Source of the DNA: Gnetum montanum
Lineage: Eukaryota; Streptophyta; Gnetopsida; Gnetales; Gnetaceae
NCBI GenBank assembly: GCA_015680685.1
Contig: MNCI01017655.1
Coordinates: forward strand, 201,776-265,775
DNA length: 64,000 nt
Direction: 5' to 3'
The position numbers and the translations under genes were made by a program. A model generated the notes under the pieces. It was not told the origin of the DNA. It ran no database searches and saw only the letters and a list, made by a program, of their open reading frames with translations. Position 1 is the first letter of the stretch; every line of letters starts with the position of its first letter. This document shows, in pieces, positions 1-12,199 of this stretch.

Positions 1-195
1 GAACACATCATACACCTCATCTAGACTAAACCATACGTGACATATGCAAAACTAGTCTAGATGGGAAGACAGCGAACTGCGACCTAAGGCTAACTATCTA
101 GATACCACAACTAGTCCATCTACGGAGTTCGACCGGATCGCGCGTGCGATGCTCGTTTCGTATGGTTGAGTGTAGGGGTACCTCGCCACTCATCA
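1..195 (+). repeat. 3' end of an Athila-like LTR, cut by the window edge
   Basis: The segment matches the last 195 bases or so of the LTR at 14556-15477, including the block around the two arms ACTAAACCATAC (25-36) and GTATGGTTGAGT (160-171), and ends in CTCATCA as the other LTRs here do. No primer-binding site follows; a second truncated LTR begins within a few bases. It is therefore the tail of a 3' or solo LTR whose body lies to the left. Confidence 0.8.
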
Positions 196-199
196 GATT

Positions 200-907
200 T
201 CAATAGATTTTAGAATAGACATAGAGAATTTTTATTAGTTTCCAATGCATGCCTATAGTATGATGTTAAGTGATTGTACAACATTCTTATTCGAGTGTGA
301 CGTACTTAGACACATTACATGTTCAGCAATAAAGATCGAGATTACTTCCATCATTGTAGCATCTACTTAGCTTTATTATTGTTAATTACTTAAATGCTTA
401 CCATTTTCCTTAGTTAATGCTTATTATTTATTGCTCTTTATTATTTTTTCATTAAGCAGAATGAGTACGACTAATCACAAGCACTTAAGTGTAATTACTT
501 AATAACCCAATAGTATTATCGTTTAGTACACCAGTAATGATATGTTTGGTAATCCTAGCAGTAGTTACACAAAGTCCAAGGTGTGTACAAAAGGTTAGGA
601 AAGGATACTCATCACCCGTAGGCTAGTTTAGACTTTAATTTCCATTGTTAATTGGTTTCAATAACTGATTTATTTATTATTATTAGGAGTAGCGTAAGGC
701 CAAAACAACATCAAGAATCATATGCCTTAGTTTGAACTAAATCATATGTGTCAAAGATACCACAAGTCCAAGTGGAAAGACAACAAATTATAATCAATAC
801 ATAACTATCTAGATGCCACAACTAGTCCCATCCATGGAATTCAATCAGATAGTACATGAATGCTTGTGATTCATATGGTTGAGCATTAGGGTAATCACAA
901 CTCATCA
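200..907 (+). repeat. Truncated Athila-like LTR (5' part missing)
   Basis: From about 236 this parallels the R/U5 part of the LTR at 14556-15477: a tract around ATTCGAGTGTGACGTACTT, the polyadenylation signal context GCAATAAAGAT (about 330), the 'TTGGTAATCCTAG' blocks and the CTCATCA end at 901-907. The U3 part with the TATA box is absent. What follows is not a primer-binding site, so it is a 3' LTR or solo LTR remnant. It abuts the preceding LTR, so two related copies have been brought together by insertion or deletion. Confidence 0.72.
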
Positions 908-1587
908 AATCACAATCACATGAAAACACCATCACTCATTAAGAAGAAATTAGAAAACATACATTAAATCCATGAAACACTTAATTAATTATCAATGAAT
1001 CTTTTATAGATCTTGGTCATTAGTTAAAGGAGTGCCTTCAGGCATGGGTCACATGTCTTTCTAGTATGATAATAAGCTAACAAATTATTATAGTGAGTAT
1101 TTTCCAAACAATTAAAACATGAGTGAAAGTATATCCAAGTGGAGTAGTGGAATCCATAGAAGGAGTCAAAAGAATTAGTAGATCATCGTTGATATCACAC
1201 CCTTTTTCAATCCTCTTGATCCTTTCTCCTTTCTTAAATGCATGATGATCATGGATTACTTTTAGTTTTTAGATATGATAAGGATCATATTATTTACATG
1301 GTACTAATCTCTTATTTACAAAAACAAAGGGATGAAACATGTGATCTAACTACTTTTTCATAGCTATTCCCTTAATACTTTGATAGCCTTAAATACAATT
1401 CCAATAATAAAGTTGATTCTTATACATTTATGACAATTTCATTAACAAGAATATGAAAATCATTCACATTTTAAAAGAAATATTTTAATGAAAAATATAA
1501 ATTATATAGAAGAATGGTAAAAATATCAAGAAATGAAAAACATATAAAGAATTGCAATTATAAATGAAAAATTAAGGAATAATAATT
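908..1587. other. AT-rich stretch with no recognised feature
   Basis: I see no LTR motif, coding similarity or RNA gene here. It is very AT-rich with frequent stops in all frames. It may be the host locus or a decayed 3' region of an older element. Confidence 0.4.
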
Positions 1588-2402
1588 TGATTAGCCATGT
1601 CTATGCGTATGGATTGACGCATGCATTAATGCATATGCATTGATGTGATCTCTATCTTTGCCTATATAAATGTGTACCCATTGTATTTATGATATCGTTT
1701 CATCATTGCCTTGGCCCAACTCTTGTGGTTTCATGCCACAGAAGTTAGAATTTTTCCTCTAAGTGCCTACAACATGAATTAAATGAATTTTATGAAGTTT
1801 TATTTGAGTGCATGATGCACCTGAACATAATTGTAGAGTAGTAATAACATTGAGCTTTGTTTTATTCAATGCAACACTTAGATTAGTGTTTTAATTTCAT
1901 TTCTAGCAATTTATTTTGGACATTTATTTATTTTTCATGCAAGTAATTAATTATTTTATCTAATTACACTTAGTCAATTCGCATGAGTATGACTAATTGG
2001 AGCATAACATATTAATGCTTGGTAATCCTAGTAGGAAATCATTTCATATGCCCAATGCTAAAACACTTGGTAACCAATAGTGTTAGTACATATTTAGGAT
2101 GTGTCTGGTGAATTGAGAATGTGTACTCCATGCTAGGTTAGATTAGATTTTTCTTATGTACTTGGACTAGTTTAATTAAAATTTTAATATTTTAATAATA
2201 GTAACAAAAATCATATGCCTTAGTCGCACTTAACTATACAACTTAAGTCTCCATAAGTATGACTAAGAAGACAATGATTAGCATCTTAGAATTTGGTTAT
2301 CTAAGGCATCCATCTAGTTTTAAGTCAATGGAATTTGATCAAATCATGCATGAACACTTGTGATTCATATGGTTGGGTGTAAAATTATTCTACTGCTCAT
2401 CA
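1588..2402 (+). repeat. 5' LTR of N1
   Basis: The end is firm: CTCATCA at 2396-2402 directly before the primer-binding site. The start is inferred from TGATTAGCCATG, resembling the TGATGAATCATGG start of other LTRs. It contains a TATA-like CCTATATAAATG near 1670, the 'TTAGAATTTTTCCTCTAAGTGCC' region common to these LTRs, and the U5 arms ACTTAACTATAC (2228-2239) and ATATGGTTGGGT (2367-2378). Confidence 0.68.
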
Positions 2403-2421
2403 TTGGCATCATTGCTGAGAA
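2403..2421 (+). other. Primer-binding site, tRNA-Asp type, of N1
   Basis: TTGGCATCATTGCTGAGAA follows the LTR end. It is a decayed form of the tRNA-Asp complement TGGCGCCGTTGCCGGGGA, the usual primer of Athila and Tat elements (family knowledge). Confidence 0.75.
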
Positions 2422-2559
2422 CTTTTGGTGCTAGTGTTTTAAATAGCTATAATTATTTAAGAATCACTATTAGAACTTAACATAATTTATTATTTATCAA
2501 AAATAATAATATTTTATTCTAGGAAATACTTGTGAATTAGAAATGTCTTCTTCTTGGTA

Positions 2560-2815
2560 GGTAGATACCTCATCTATTGATGATGTAACTAAAGAACATG
2601 ATAGAAATTTTGATTTCTTGGTAATCCATGTGGACAATTGTAAGGAGGACTTTTCTATCATCACGGACAAAGTTTGTCCAAGCATAATCAATTCCAAGCT
2701 AATAATTAGATATGTGTCCTTAGAATTTTTAAGAAAAATGAGCATGAAATAATAGAGAAGAAAAGAGTTCCATGCATCGCATATAGTAACATAGAATGCA
2801 ATTTCATGCAAAACT
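2560..2815 (+). pseudogene. Remnant of N1 retropepsin, C-terminal half
   Basis: Read with frame changes, 2580-2690 matches the stretch in N2 (38270-38350) and N5 (30430-30530) that encodes the second half of the aspartic protease: 'DFLVIHVDNCK' followed by an 'IIMGRAW'-like tract. Bases 2760-2790 match the protease-to-RT linker 'KVPCIAYND'. The active-site half (L-L-D-L-G-S) is not present. Gag plus the protease N-terminus were probably lost in one deletion just after the primer-binding site. Non-functional. Confidence 0.5.
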
Positions 2816-2949
2816 TTAGGTAATAAGAAGTAGAACTATCATTGTATGCAAATCATGTATCAAACTAATTAATGTCCAAAGGTCCTTGTATGCAAAAATG
2901 ACAAAATAAGAGTGCACCTAGTGGGTGACATTAGATGATTACTCCAACT

Positions 2950-4520
2950 CCATAATATGCATGAAACTAAGAGAAGTTCTTACAAGTACTTACATTGACA
3001 AAATGGATGAAATAAAGCAACTTAGACACCAACTCTTAGATGCAAAACTTAAAAAGCAAGTAGAAATAATTTGGGAAAAGTTGGAAATTTCTAGTGTCTA
3101 AACCAAAATTCTTGGAGTTAAAAACATTCTCAAAATTCCTTGAGTATATATTTGTGAAAAATGACAAACGTGTAATCATAAATGCTCAGATCACAGAGTA
3201 ACAAAAATATAAATTACTAAAGATGGTAAACATGTGGCCAACAATCTTTGCTTGGTCATACGATGAAATCATAGATATCAATCCACACATATGTCAACAT
3301 AGAATCTACATGTACTTTACCAATAATTCTAAGCAACAACCATAGAAAATGTTAAATTCTAAATTAAAGTAGGTAGTAAAGAAAGTGTAAAGGCTTCTTG
3401 AAGTTGGATTCATCTATTAGGTAGTCAATAGTGAGTAGATGAGCCCACTAATTATTGTGTCTAAGAAAGATGAGTAGTAGCAAATTTGCATTAACCTTAT
3501 ACTACTAAACATTGTAACCTTAAATGATCTTTTTTGTTGTCATTTTTGAAACAAGTATTTGATACCATTGCAAGCCAAAAGTAACATAGTTTTTTGAATG
3601 GCTATAATTAAATCTAAATTGTCATAGAAGACTTGGCTAAGAAAACATTCTAAGTTCTTTAGGGATTTTTGCATGCAAAAAGATGTCCTTTTGCCTATGT
3701 AGTGCACTATCGACTTTCCAACAACTTTTCTTTAGCATCTTTTAGTAACATATTAATAATGGTGTGGAGGTTTTAAAGGATAACTTCTCCATGTATGGGT
3801 CATATTTTCAGTAAGTATTAGATCATCTAGAGTAGGTGTTAAAATAATGTGTGGAAAAAAATCTCAAACTCAATTGGTAGAAAGGAGTTGAGATGGATTT
3901 AGAAAAGATAAGAGTAATTCAAGGAATAACATAATAGTCAAAAATAGTGAAAGATGTCTAATCATTTCTTGGATACATAGGCTACTACAAGAGATGTATT
4001 GAGAATTTCTCCAAGATTTTCAAACCATTTCTAGAGCTAAAAAAATAAGGATGTGTCATTTGAATAAACCAATGAATGTGAGAATGCATTCCAACTTCTA
4101 AAGTAGAAGCTTATAGAAACTCCAATTTTACAAGCTCCTAATTATTCTAAACCATTTTCCATCATGATAAACACATCCAACTTTACCTTGGGGGTTGTGT
4201 TTACATAATTTGATGATAAGAAATATCCATAATATATCCATTATTCAAGCCAAAGTATTATAGGTGCATAACTAAACTACATCATAATAGAGAAGAAAAT
4301 TATAGCAATGGTGCATGCCTTATAGAAATTCAAGTACTATATGCTTGGATACCCAATCTTTATGCATACAAATCATAGTGGAATACACCTCCTAATGAAC
4401 AATCCAATAGTTAGCCATTCTATCATGCAATGGATGGTGATCTTATAGAAATTTTATCTTGTAATAATTAACAAAAAAGAATTAACAATGTTGTTGCAAA
4501 TTATTTGTCTTAGTTAAGAT
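2950..4520 (+). pseudogene. Degenerate reverse transcriptase and RNase H of N1
   Basis: Collinear with the pol of N2, N3 and N5. Recognisable landmarks are the pre-RT segment 'AYIDSIDTLEQVHHQL' (near 2980), 'FAWSYDEI' (near 3250), the core around the F-M-D-D equivalent (3760-3800, mutated) and RNase H from about 4140, with 'IMINTSNFTLGVVFT' followed by a stop at the position where the other three copies also stop. Frameshifts and stops occur throughout. Near 4435 the codon before Trp, TGA in the other copies, is CAA here; both can come from an ancestral CGA by CpG decay on opposite strands. It would have copied the RNA into cDNA in virus-like particles; it is dead. Confidence 0.7.
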
Positions 4521-4524
4521 GGGA

Positions 4525-5860
4525 CAGCAAGGTTGATGAAGAGCCTCTTTCTAATCAATTTCCCAATAAGATCCTTTTTGCAAAGATAATAATGGCCACA
4601 ATAGATGCATCCAAATCATGATAAGCTAAATTTATCTCATATCTAGTTACATAGAAGGTTTCCACTTTCTTCATGAAGTCAAGCACTACATGGAGATAGA
4701 GGGAAATGTCTATAAGATCTATGCATATGGATTTATACAATGATGCATACCTAATAAGGATTAAACGAGAGTTTTTCAAGATGTTAATAATGAACCTTGC
4801 GAAGATTACTACATGGGCAAGAGAATGACCATCAAAATCCTCATGACAAGATACTTTTGGCCTATAGTATTGAGGGATGCACATCAATTTGTCAACTCCT
4901 ATGAACGATGTCAAAAGGATGGAGAAATGATTATAAGGTTGGAATGTTCTCAACAATGGATATAATAATTATAATCTTTTAATTTGTGGGGAATTGATTT
5001 AATGGGTCCTATCACATCCATTTCCAATGAGAAATCTTGCATCATCATTACATTGGAATATTACATGAAATGGAAAAAGGCTGTAGCAGTAACATATTGT
5101 GCATCCATGACTGCAACCAAGTTTTTATAACAAAGTGTGACAAAAATATTTGGTGTGCCTAGGACACTTATTTTTGATAATGAAACTTACTTTATATGTG
5201 CTATTTTTTGAACATTAATGAGATGCTTAGGGGTGGAACATAAACTAGCAACACCATATCATCCACATGTAAATGATCAAGTACAAGTCAGAAATAGGAA
5301 AACCATGTGAATCCTTACTAGGGCTATTAGTAGGTATAGAAGATATTAAAGCACAAAACTCAAGGATGTCTTATGAGCCTACCACTCCACTTGGGAACGT
5401 TCTATAAGTTAGTGTATAGTAAGTTGCCAAAACATTCAATACAAGTAGAATTACACACACTCAACGCAACCTATGAATTTGATCTTAACATTACTCAAGC
5501 TCAAAAAAAACATCTAATAAACCTCTACATCCTAAACAAAAACAAATAAGAAGCTCTTATAATAAATGAACTGTAGTAGACATACACCAAATAATACCAC
5601 AATGCTAAGATATGAAAAGTGGAGTTTTCACCAAGAGATAAGATTTTCTACTAGAATCCCACATTAACAAAAAAAATTCCAAACATTATGGGAAGGATCC
5701 TACATTATTCATTTCACTTTTCATTTAAGAACCATGAAGATTTACGATTACTCAACCAAACTAATCTTCAGTAATACACAATAAGTAAAACCTTTTAAGG
5801 ATTTTCTAGTAGCCAAGTATTTCACTAACATCTTAGGCCATGGTCAAGCCTGCTCCATCT
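4525..5860 (+). pseudogene. Degenerate integrase of N1
   Basis: The zinc-binding part is traceable near 4870-4930 ('YWPIVLRDAHQFVNSYERCQKD', one Cys now Tyr). The core begins near 4985 with 'LWGIDLMGPITSISN' (first Asp kept), then 'LIFDNETYF' (second Asp kept; the usual G is E), and the third catalytic position reads N-D-Q-V-Q-V, so Glu is replaced by Gln. The C-terminal part with 'KFQTLWEGS'-like residues ends near 5860. Stops and frameshifts are spread over the whole length. Confidence 0.68.
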
Positions 5861-5879
5861 TTCATATCTCCAACTTTCA

Positions 5880-7600
5880 ACTTAGTCATGAGGGAGATAC
5901 CCACATGGCCTATTATCTTATAGGGACATAATTTTTCAATTTTTTTGTTTTATAATTTCTTTTCATTTTTTCTAATTCTTCATACAATTTCTATTTCTTG
6001 CAAGTTTTCATTATATTTTATACTTTTCCTTTCTTTGAGTCATTTTTCTTTTTAAGTCTTTACTTTAATTTAACTTCAATTTTTTATTAGCATTAATAAG
6101 GATTTTTGTTTATGTATAGACCAATCTTGTCATTTGGATAGTACCCTATGCTATCAAGATTATTGAAAAATTAGTTGTATAAAGTAGGAAAACCACATCA
6201 TCCATCCCTCCATTTTCCATAAATAAGAGGTATTTACCATGAAAGTAGTATAGTTCTTTTCACCTTAAAACTAAAATTAACTCATGATATTTATGCCTTG
6301 AGGAAAGGGGTAAGTACCAAGAGAGAATGGAAAAGGATGTGACATCAAGGGATTTTGTTGATTTATTACACTTTCCTATGGGTCTTACTACTCCATGTGT
6401 TTGTGCCATTATTCATGTTTTACTTTTTTATGGAAGCATGTTCTTAAGTGTTTTCTTACCATGTGACTTGAAAGACATGTTATCCATGCCTAAAGGTAGT
6501 CCTCTAGTAAGAGAAGCATAGTCACCAATTAACTAATTCACAAAAAATATTGATTTTTAGAATACCACTATAAGAACATGTTACCCATGTTGAATGGTTG
6601 GCTAGTTTTAGGAATTCCAAAGCTCTCTTGAACTAGTCTTATTATGTGATTGAAAAGACATGTTACTTATGCCTAAAGGTACTTCTTTAATGAGATTAGC
6701 ATTAACTATGGGATTGGAAATACATGTTATCCATGCTTGAAGGGACCCATTTAACTGATGGCCAATTTTTTGAAAAACACTTACATTTTAAGTAATTAAT
6801 TAATCAAAAATATTTCCTAGTTTTTGTTTTTTTTTTTTCAATTAAGTAGTGATGTTATCATATGGTTGTGTTGGTCCTATGGTTGTAAGTTTGGTTTGAT
6901 GTAATGCAATATCATTGGAAAACATATGGAATTGATTTGAAACCTAGATGAATAGGTATGATGGTCATTTTAATCACATTCACCACAAGGATCTTTTGTA
7001 GACATGGTAAAGCATCTCACATTCCTATCTCTATAGTCCATTCTTCATTCATCATTCACCTTACTCCTACATGTAATTTCTTCCCTATTGATTTTATTTA
7101 GTATAGTGTAGAATTTTGAAGACAATTTTTGTGTGAGTGTGGCATATAAATTGGATCGATATTCAATTTCCAATGTGCCTACAAATACCTTGTCAAATGG
7201 TTATACAAGGACATTAAGAGTACAAGCCTACTTTGGGAAGAACACACTTGTATAAATTATGGACATATAGCCTATACACCACCTCCACATGCCCAAAGTA
7301 TTGAGTTGTAGTTTCAAATTTGAATGCATTCCTAGTTTTCATTTCATCTTCTCATAAACAACAAGAGTCAAACCCCTAGTCTAATCATGTATGCTTTCGA
7401 ACATATATAAGCCTTCATTTGAATTTCATGAATGTTGTCCTCATGTTTAGATCCTCTTTCTAACTCTCATTCAACTTCTAGATTGCCTTAAGATTAATAA
7501 AAATAGTCTAGAAATTCAAAAGAAGAGTTTGAACTTATGCTATGCCAACATAATTGGATATGTTGATGCATCCTTGTCGACATAATATAAAAAATAAAAA
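5880..7600 (+). other. 3' noncoding region of N1
   Basis: T-rich sequence after integrase (around 5940, TTTTTTTGTTTT), matching the regions after integrase in N2, N3 and N5. Two blocks conserved among all five Athila-like elements are present: TGTGACATCAAGGGATT near 6339 and GCCTACTTTGGGAAGA near 7226. A 64-codon frame at 6327-6521 lies in the first block but is not kept in other copies, so I do not call it a gene. No 3' LTR is visible at the end. Confidence 0.6.
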
Positions 7601-8666
7601 TACATACACATGACACTTAGCTAATTTGTGTCATTTTTCATCCAAAAAATAAAGAATTTTTTATTGTTCTAAGAGCCCAGAGTAGTCTAAGTCTGATATC
7701 TACCAACTTGTGCATTTGATTTTAGTTGTTTTTGATCTAGTAAGCTCTAGGTTGTGGGGGCATTAGGACTTAGGATATGTAAACTTTTTCTAGCATCTCA
7801 TAGTTATGAAAAAGGTAGTTAAGGATAAAAATTAATTAAATTACCAATGCTTTGCTATCCTAGGATGTCGAAACCATGAAACTATGATTACATAAGAACA
7901 TTAATGACATATCTGTTCATGAATTTAGATACTAAGAGATGATTGAAGGGTATCAACATTTGTATCCATACTAAAAACTAATCTATGGTCATGTATGTAA
8001 TTATGGATGATATTGAAAAGAGGCCCTCAAATGGGTGGACCTTTGCAACCTAGGAAAAAAAGCCCAAGAGAAGGGCAAGGACAATAGTAGCAACAACTAC
8101 TACTACAAGCAGATAAATAGCTAAGGTCATACATGCAATTGGTTCATTAAGGAAAGAACTCAAGGGAGAGTCTAACCATTAAATTTCCATTGTAGAAATA
8201 GGGTAGTCTAGATAGGATGAAGTGCCTAGGTCTACACCAAACCTAGAGGCCATACTCACAAAGGCTTTCTTGGAGAAGTTTTGAAGTAAGAAAGTCCAAA
8301 GCATGGTTCTCTAAGGAAGTCTAAAATCCTTTACAGGTATCTCCACTTTGGCCCACCATTTCTACTAATGGAGAATCTTACCTTAGTGCTACCTAATTAT
8401 TTAAAATAATTGTCAAGGAAATGTGACTATGAAGATGAAGGAAATCACCATTTCTTACTCAATGATGGCCATAATGAAGGCTTTGGAACTACCCAACAAA
8501 GGAACAAAGCTTGTAGAGTGTCTACATAATCAGATGTGAAATAAATATGGAATGGATCCAAAGGTATTATGATATTGATTGTAAAGAGTACAATGTCCTC
8601 ACAAAGGTAGAACATACATACTTCAAGATAGAGGTGTACCACCTCAATTCAATGGTACATCCTAGT
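7600..8666 (+). other. Unclassified, possibly decayed coding DNA into which N2 inserted
   Basis: No LTR motifs. On the plus strand 8461-8660 gives readable peptide segments such as 'ALELPNKGTKLVECLHNQM' and 'NVLTKVEHTYFKIEVYHL', broken by stops. The sequence continues after N2 at 44427. I do not recognise the family; a decayed transposon or gene is possible. Confidence 0.35.
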
Positions 8667-8671
8667 AAGGT

Positions 8672-9471
8672 TGATGAATCATATTTTTCTTGGCCCCAAT
8701 ATCAAGACTCAAGCTATGTTATTGGATATCCAATATCACAGGATGCGTTCTTGCCTATAAATATAACACTTGAGTGCACAATTCATCCATCTTTCCATTA
8801 GTCATTAGCAAAGCTCTTATGGTTTTTTTCTCCAAAGTTAGAATATTTTCTAAGTACCCACAGTAGGAGTCAAAGAAGTATATAGATCTTTATTCAAGCA
8901 CTGATGTACCTAAGCACCTCAATGTGAATGGCAATAAAGATGAGCTTTCTTGATCAAACCTTGCAACACTTAGACCAGATTAAATGTTTTCTTTATGCAT
9001 TTAATATTCATGCACCTTATTTTAATGAATTTTAACCAAGTAATTAATGTAGATTAAATAGAAAACATAAGTATGACTCTTCAAGCATATGTTTAACGCT
9101 TGGTAACTCAATGGCACTATAACATGTTTAGGATGTGTATAGATAGTGGGAATGGATGCTCGTGTTAGGATTAGTAAGTATTAGTTATTCATTAGATTAA
9201 TTAGATTAGTTAAACATTTATTACCTCATTTTTAGTTCTTAGGCAACTTAAATCATAAAATAAAAAATGAATAAAATCACATGCCGTAGTTATACTTAAC
9301 CATACACTTGCACTTCAAGAGTGGAATTGGGAAGAAAATGATTACAATGGTTATATTCACCACCTACAACCAATGTACTTAGAAACCTAAATTCTTTAGA
9401 ATTCTACTAGGTCACTTAGTGGATGCTAGTGATTCATATGGTTGAGCGTAGGGTGTACTCACTGCTCATCA
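8672..9471 (+). repeat. 5' LTR of N2
   Basis: Starts TGATGAATCAT, ends CTCATCA before a primer-binding site. A TATA box lies in GCCTATAAATATAAC (about 8754) and an AATAAA signal in GGCAATAAAGATGAG (about 8931). The U5 arms are ACTTAACCATAC (9294-9305) and ATATGGTTGAGC (9436-9447). Target duplication AAGGT precedes it. Confidence 0.9.
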
Positions 9472-9490
9472 TTGGCACTATTGCCAGGGA
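9472..9490 (+). other. Primer-binding site of N2 (tRNA-Asp)
   Basis: TTGGCACTATTGCCAGGGA directly follows the LTR and differs from the tRNA-Asp complement at a few positions that fit C/G to T/A decay. Confidence 0.82.
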
Positions 9491-9626
9491 CTTTAGTTAG
9501 CTATGTGCATTATCTAAGGCTTAGTGGAAATTATTCAACATCATTGGAATGAGCCTTAAAGTCACAATAATTATAAGAAATAATAATAATATTAAAAAGC
9601 ACACTTTTATTTTCCTCCAATATAAA

Positions 9627-12194
9627 ATGTCTTATTCTAATAGGGATGATTCTCCACCAAATTTTGAGCATGTATCCAATCAACAATGGACTAAACAATC
9701 AAATCAGTGAGTGCCCCAACAATGTTGAGTGGTATATATAGTATGTACTAGACTTCACCTTCATCCTACATTAGGACAAACAAATGTGGTGGAGGAACAT
9801 GGAGGACAACATTGTGTTGTCACCCGATCAATCAATTCTTGCAATGCTATAACAAACTCTTATGAGTTTGGGCATCTAGGGGCTTTATGTTGAGTACATT
9901 ATGTAGGACCAAAACTTCAAGGATTACTATCCCACTGAGGCACAACATCAAAGAGATCAGCAATAGGAGAGGCACTATGAAGCTGTGAAGGAGAAATGGT
10001 TTAATAACTCCTTGTTCTTTCTAGGACAAAAAGATAGTGAGGATCCCTTCTCTAAGGGTTCTCAAATCATTGACTCTCCTCCCCTTAGTTTTTATGGAGG
10101 GGGCTTGAACCAAAACTTACAATCCACTGTAACCAACAATCTTGGTCCAAACAAGAATGGGTTCCATGATCATGAAGGATCCAAAAATGGGAGTCATAGC
10201 TAGGACAAGGATAGGCATGATAATGATGATTGTGGTCATGACCATAAAATAGGGGATGGCAAGCACCATGGTGGTGCTAGTCCTCCTTCCTCTTCTCCTT
10301 CATCATCCTCTTCTTCCTCCTCTAGCTCCAACCAATGCCAAAGAGGATGTGACCATGATGAAGGTAACTAATGGAACCAAGATGATTGTAGGGCTTAACA
10401 AATCATTCAAGATCAAGGTTGTGGGTAATCAAGGGAGGTTTGCCACCATGAGAGAAGGAATAGTAGAAAAAATCATAGGCATCGTGGCCATCATAGAGGC
10501 CATAACTATGATGAGCCTTTGCTTGCAACTTTACACATGCTAAACATTGTAGAGGTAGTTAGAATTCCTATCAAGCATGTGAAAGATAGTAGAATTAAGT
10601 GGTTGGATATGAATAATATTTCCATGTTTGAAGGGGAATACAATTCAAATCCATAGAATCATCTTCAAGCCTTTCAAGATGCATGTTCCTTACAAAATGT
10701 GGAGAATGAATGGTAGAAATTAAAGTTGTTCCCAAGAACACTTATTAAAGAAGCTAAAAGTTGGTACTAGTCCTTGGATCCAGAATCAATCTACAGATGG
10801 AGTTCTTCAATAAAAAGTGTCAAACGTACTCTTGAGTGTCCAACCTAAGAAAGAATATTCAAGTTTGAAGACAAGGACACATGAACCCTTGGATGTAGCC
10901 ATGGGTAGGTACTATTCTCTTTTGCATTGATTTCCTAGCCATGGTTATTCTCAAAGAGAGCAACTCTGCCATATCATAGTTGGGATTTGATCAAAAACAA
11001 GGAGAACTCTTAGGATCTATGCCCAAGGAAGACTTTTAGAATTAAGGGTCCATCAAATTCAAAGGTTGATTGAGCAGGTTACCAAAGAAGAAGAGTTGAG
11101 GAAAAAGGAAAGTGTAGAGAAGTACAATCAAGATCCTTCCATCCATAAAAGGGAAGTCTGATTCTATGATAGTGAGGAGGAGGCAACACTTGATTAAGTG
11201 GTGCAATAAAATACATTGCTAATTCAAACATTCTAACCAAAGTAGATAAAATTTGGGACTCTTTGGATGAGAAATTCCACACCACTCTAAAGAAAAGCAA
11301 AGGAATCCAAAGAGCAAAGTAGTAATCATGATCACAAGAGAAGAAAGAAAGCTGAATGTGCCCACCAAAGGGGTAAGGGCAAGGCTACTACCATACAGGA
11401 GCTTGTGGACTCTGAATCAAATGATGGTAGTGGATGTGACATCTACCATTATGAACATCCTAAGGGACATTGCCTCGTTGTTTCACACTTGCAAGAGTCT
11501 AAGGTGTACACTCTAAATCATAGACTGGTAAGAAAGTAAGCACCCAAAAGATTGCCTTATCCTTAAGGCAACCCTAGGTAGTTCCACCAACTATAAGCCA
11601 AATATCCAAGTGGAGCTCCACCATAACCTTATGACCAGTATTAGAAGTGAAGCACCCACAATCATGGGGGATTCCATCACCAAGGAATTAGTATCCTTAT
11701 CGATAGCTTGATCCATTTGAGTACTATGTTCAGCAGTCCATTTCTCCACATGACTCTTCTAGTCACACCTCATTCCAACATCACTACTACCCTCCTAAGT
11801 ACTACAAAGCTTAATTTCCATCTTCACAAGGGGAATCCCCATAGCCTTATCACCCTCCTCATCCTTCTACACCTATACCTCCATCCTCAACTCAATTACC
11901 ACCTGCTCTATCAATGTAGGATGACATTCCAACCCAGTCATAGCAACGTAATGTCACCAAGATTTTTAACTTATAGCTAACTCCTTAGTCGAGTGGTTCA
12001 GAAAAAAAATCTTGAAAAACATCATTTTTCCAAACCAACAGTCCTATAAATCCCTCATAAACATCCACAATCAATAGCCCTTCTTCTTCCTCATTCTCTA
12101 CATCTACATTATTCGAGTCCCCTTCAAACCAAACACCTCCCAAAGTGCATGTCATCATGTTGACACATGTGATAACCAATTGGATTAAGGCTGG
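9627..12194 (+). pseudogene. Gag pseudogene of N2, cut by N3 near its end
   Basis: An ATG at 9627 opens 'MSYSNRDDSP', like the gag starts of N3 and N5 ('MSPSS'). A Ser/Gly/His-rich N-terminal region follows (about 9980-10500), then the capsid-like retrotrans_gag part near 10600-11000 ('MFEGEYNS', 'WWSSSIKSVKRTLECPT'-like remnants), an acidic Lys/Glu stretch (11090-11170), a zinc-knuckle relic near 11436 ('CDIYHYEHPKGHC', first Cys pair broken) and a Pro/Gln-rich tail. Frameshifts and stops abound. The frame is interrupted at 12194 by the duplicated target TCACC and N3; it resumes at 38045 with the protease. Gag would form the virus-like particle. Confidence 0.72.
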
Positions 12195-12199
12195 TCACC

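Larger units (their letters stand above)
1588..7600 (+). mobile_element. N1: old Athila-like Ty3/gypsy element lacking gag and 3' LTR
   Basis: The order is 5' LTR, tRNA-Asp primer-binding site, protease remnant, reverse transcriptase/RNase H, integrase, then a long 3' noncoding region. Gag is missing: protease similarity starts only about 150 bases after the primer-binding site. Every frame is broken by many stops, and it is the most diverged of the four pol-bearing Athila-like copies. The 3' LTR could not be found, so the right edge is set where similarity to the other 3' regions fades. No target duplication can be paired. Confidence 0.72.

Noticed and set aside
1583-1592. Target duplication for N1
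   Set aside because: The N1 start is inferred and no 3' LTR was found, so no pair can be named.
6327-6521. 64-codon open frame with hydrophobic stretches after the N1 integrase, a possible env-like ORF
   Set aside because: The corresponding blocks in N2, N3 and N5 are not open in that frame; conservation is at nucleotide level only.
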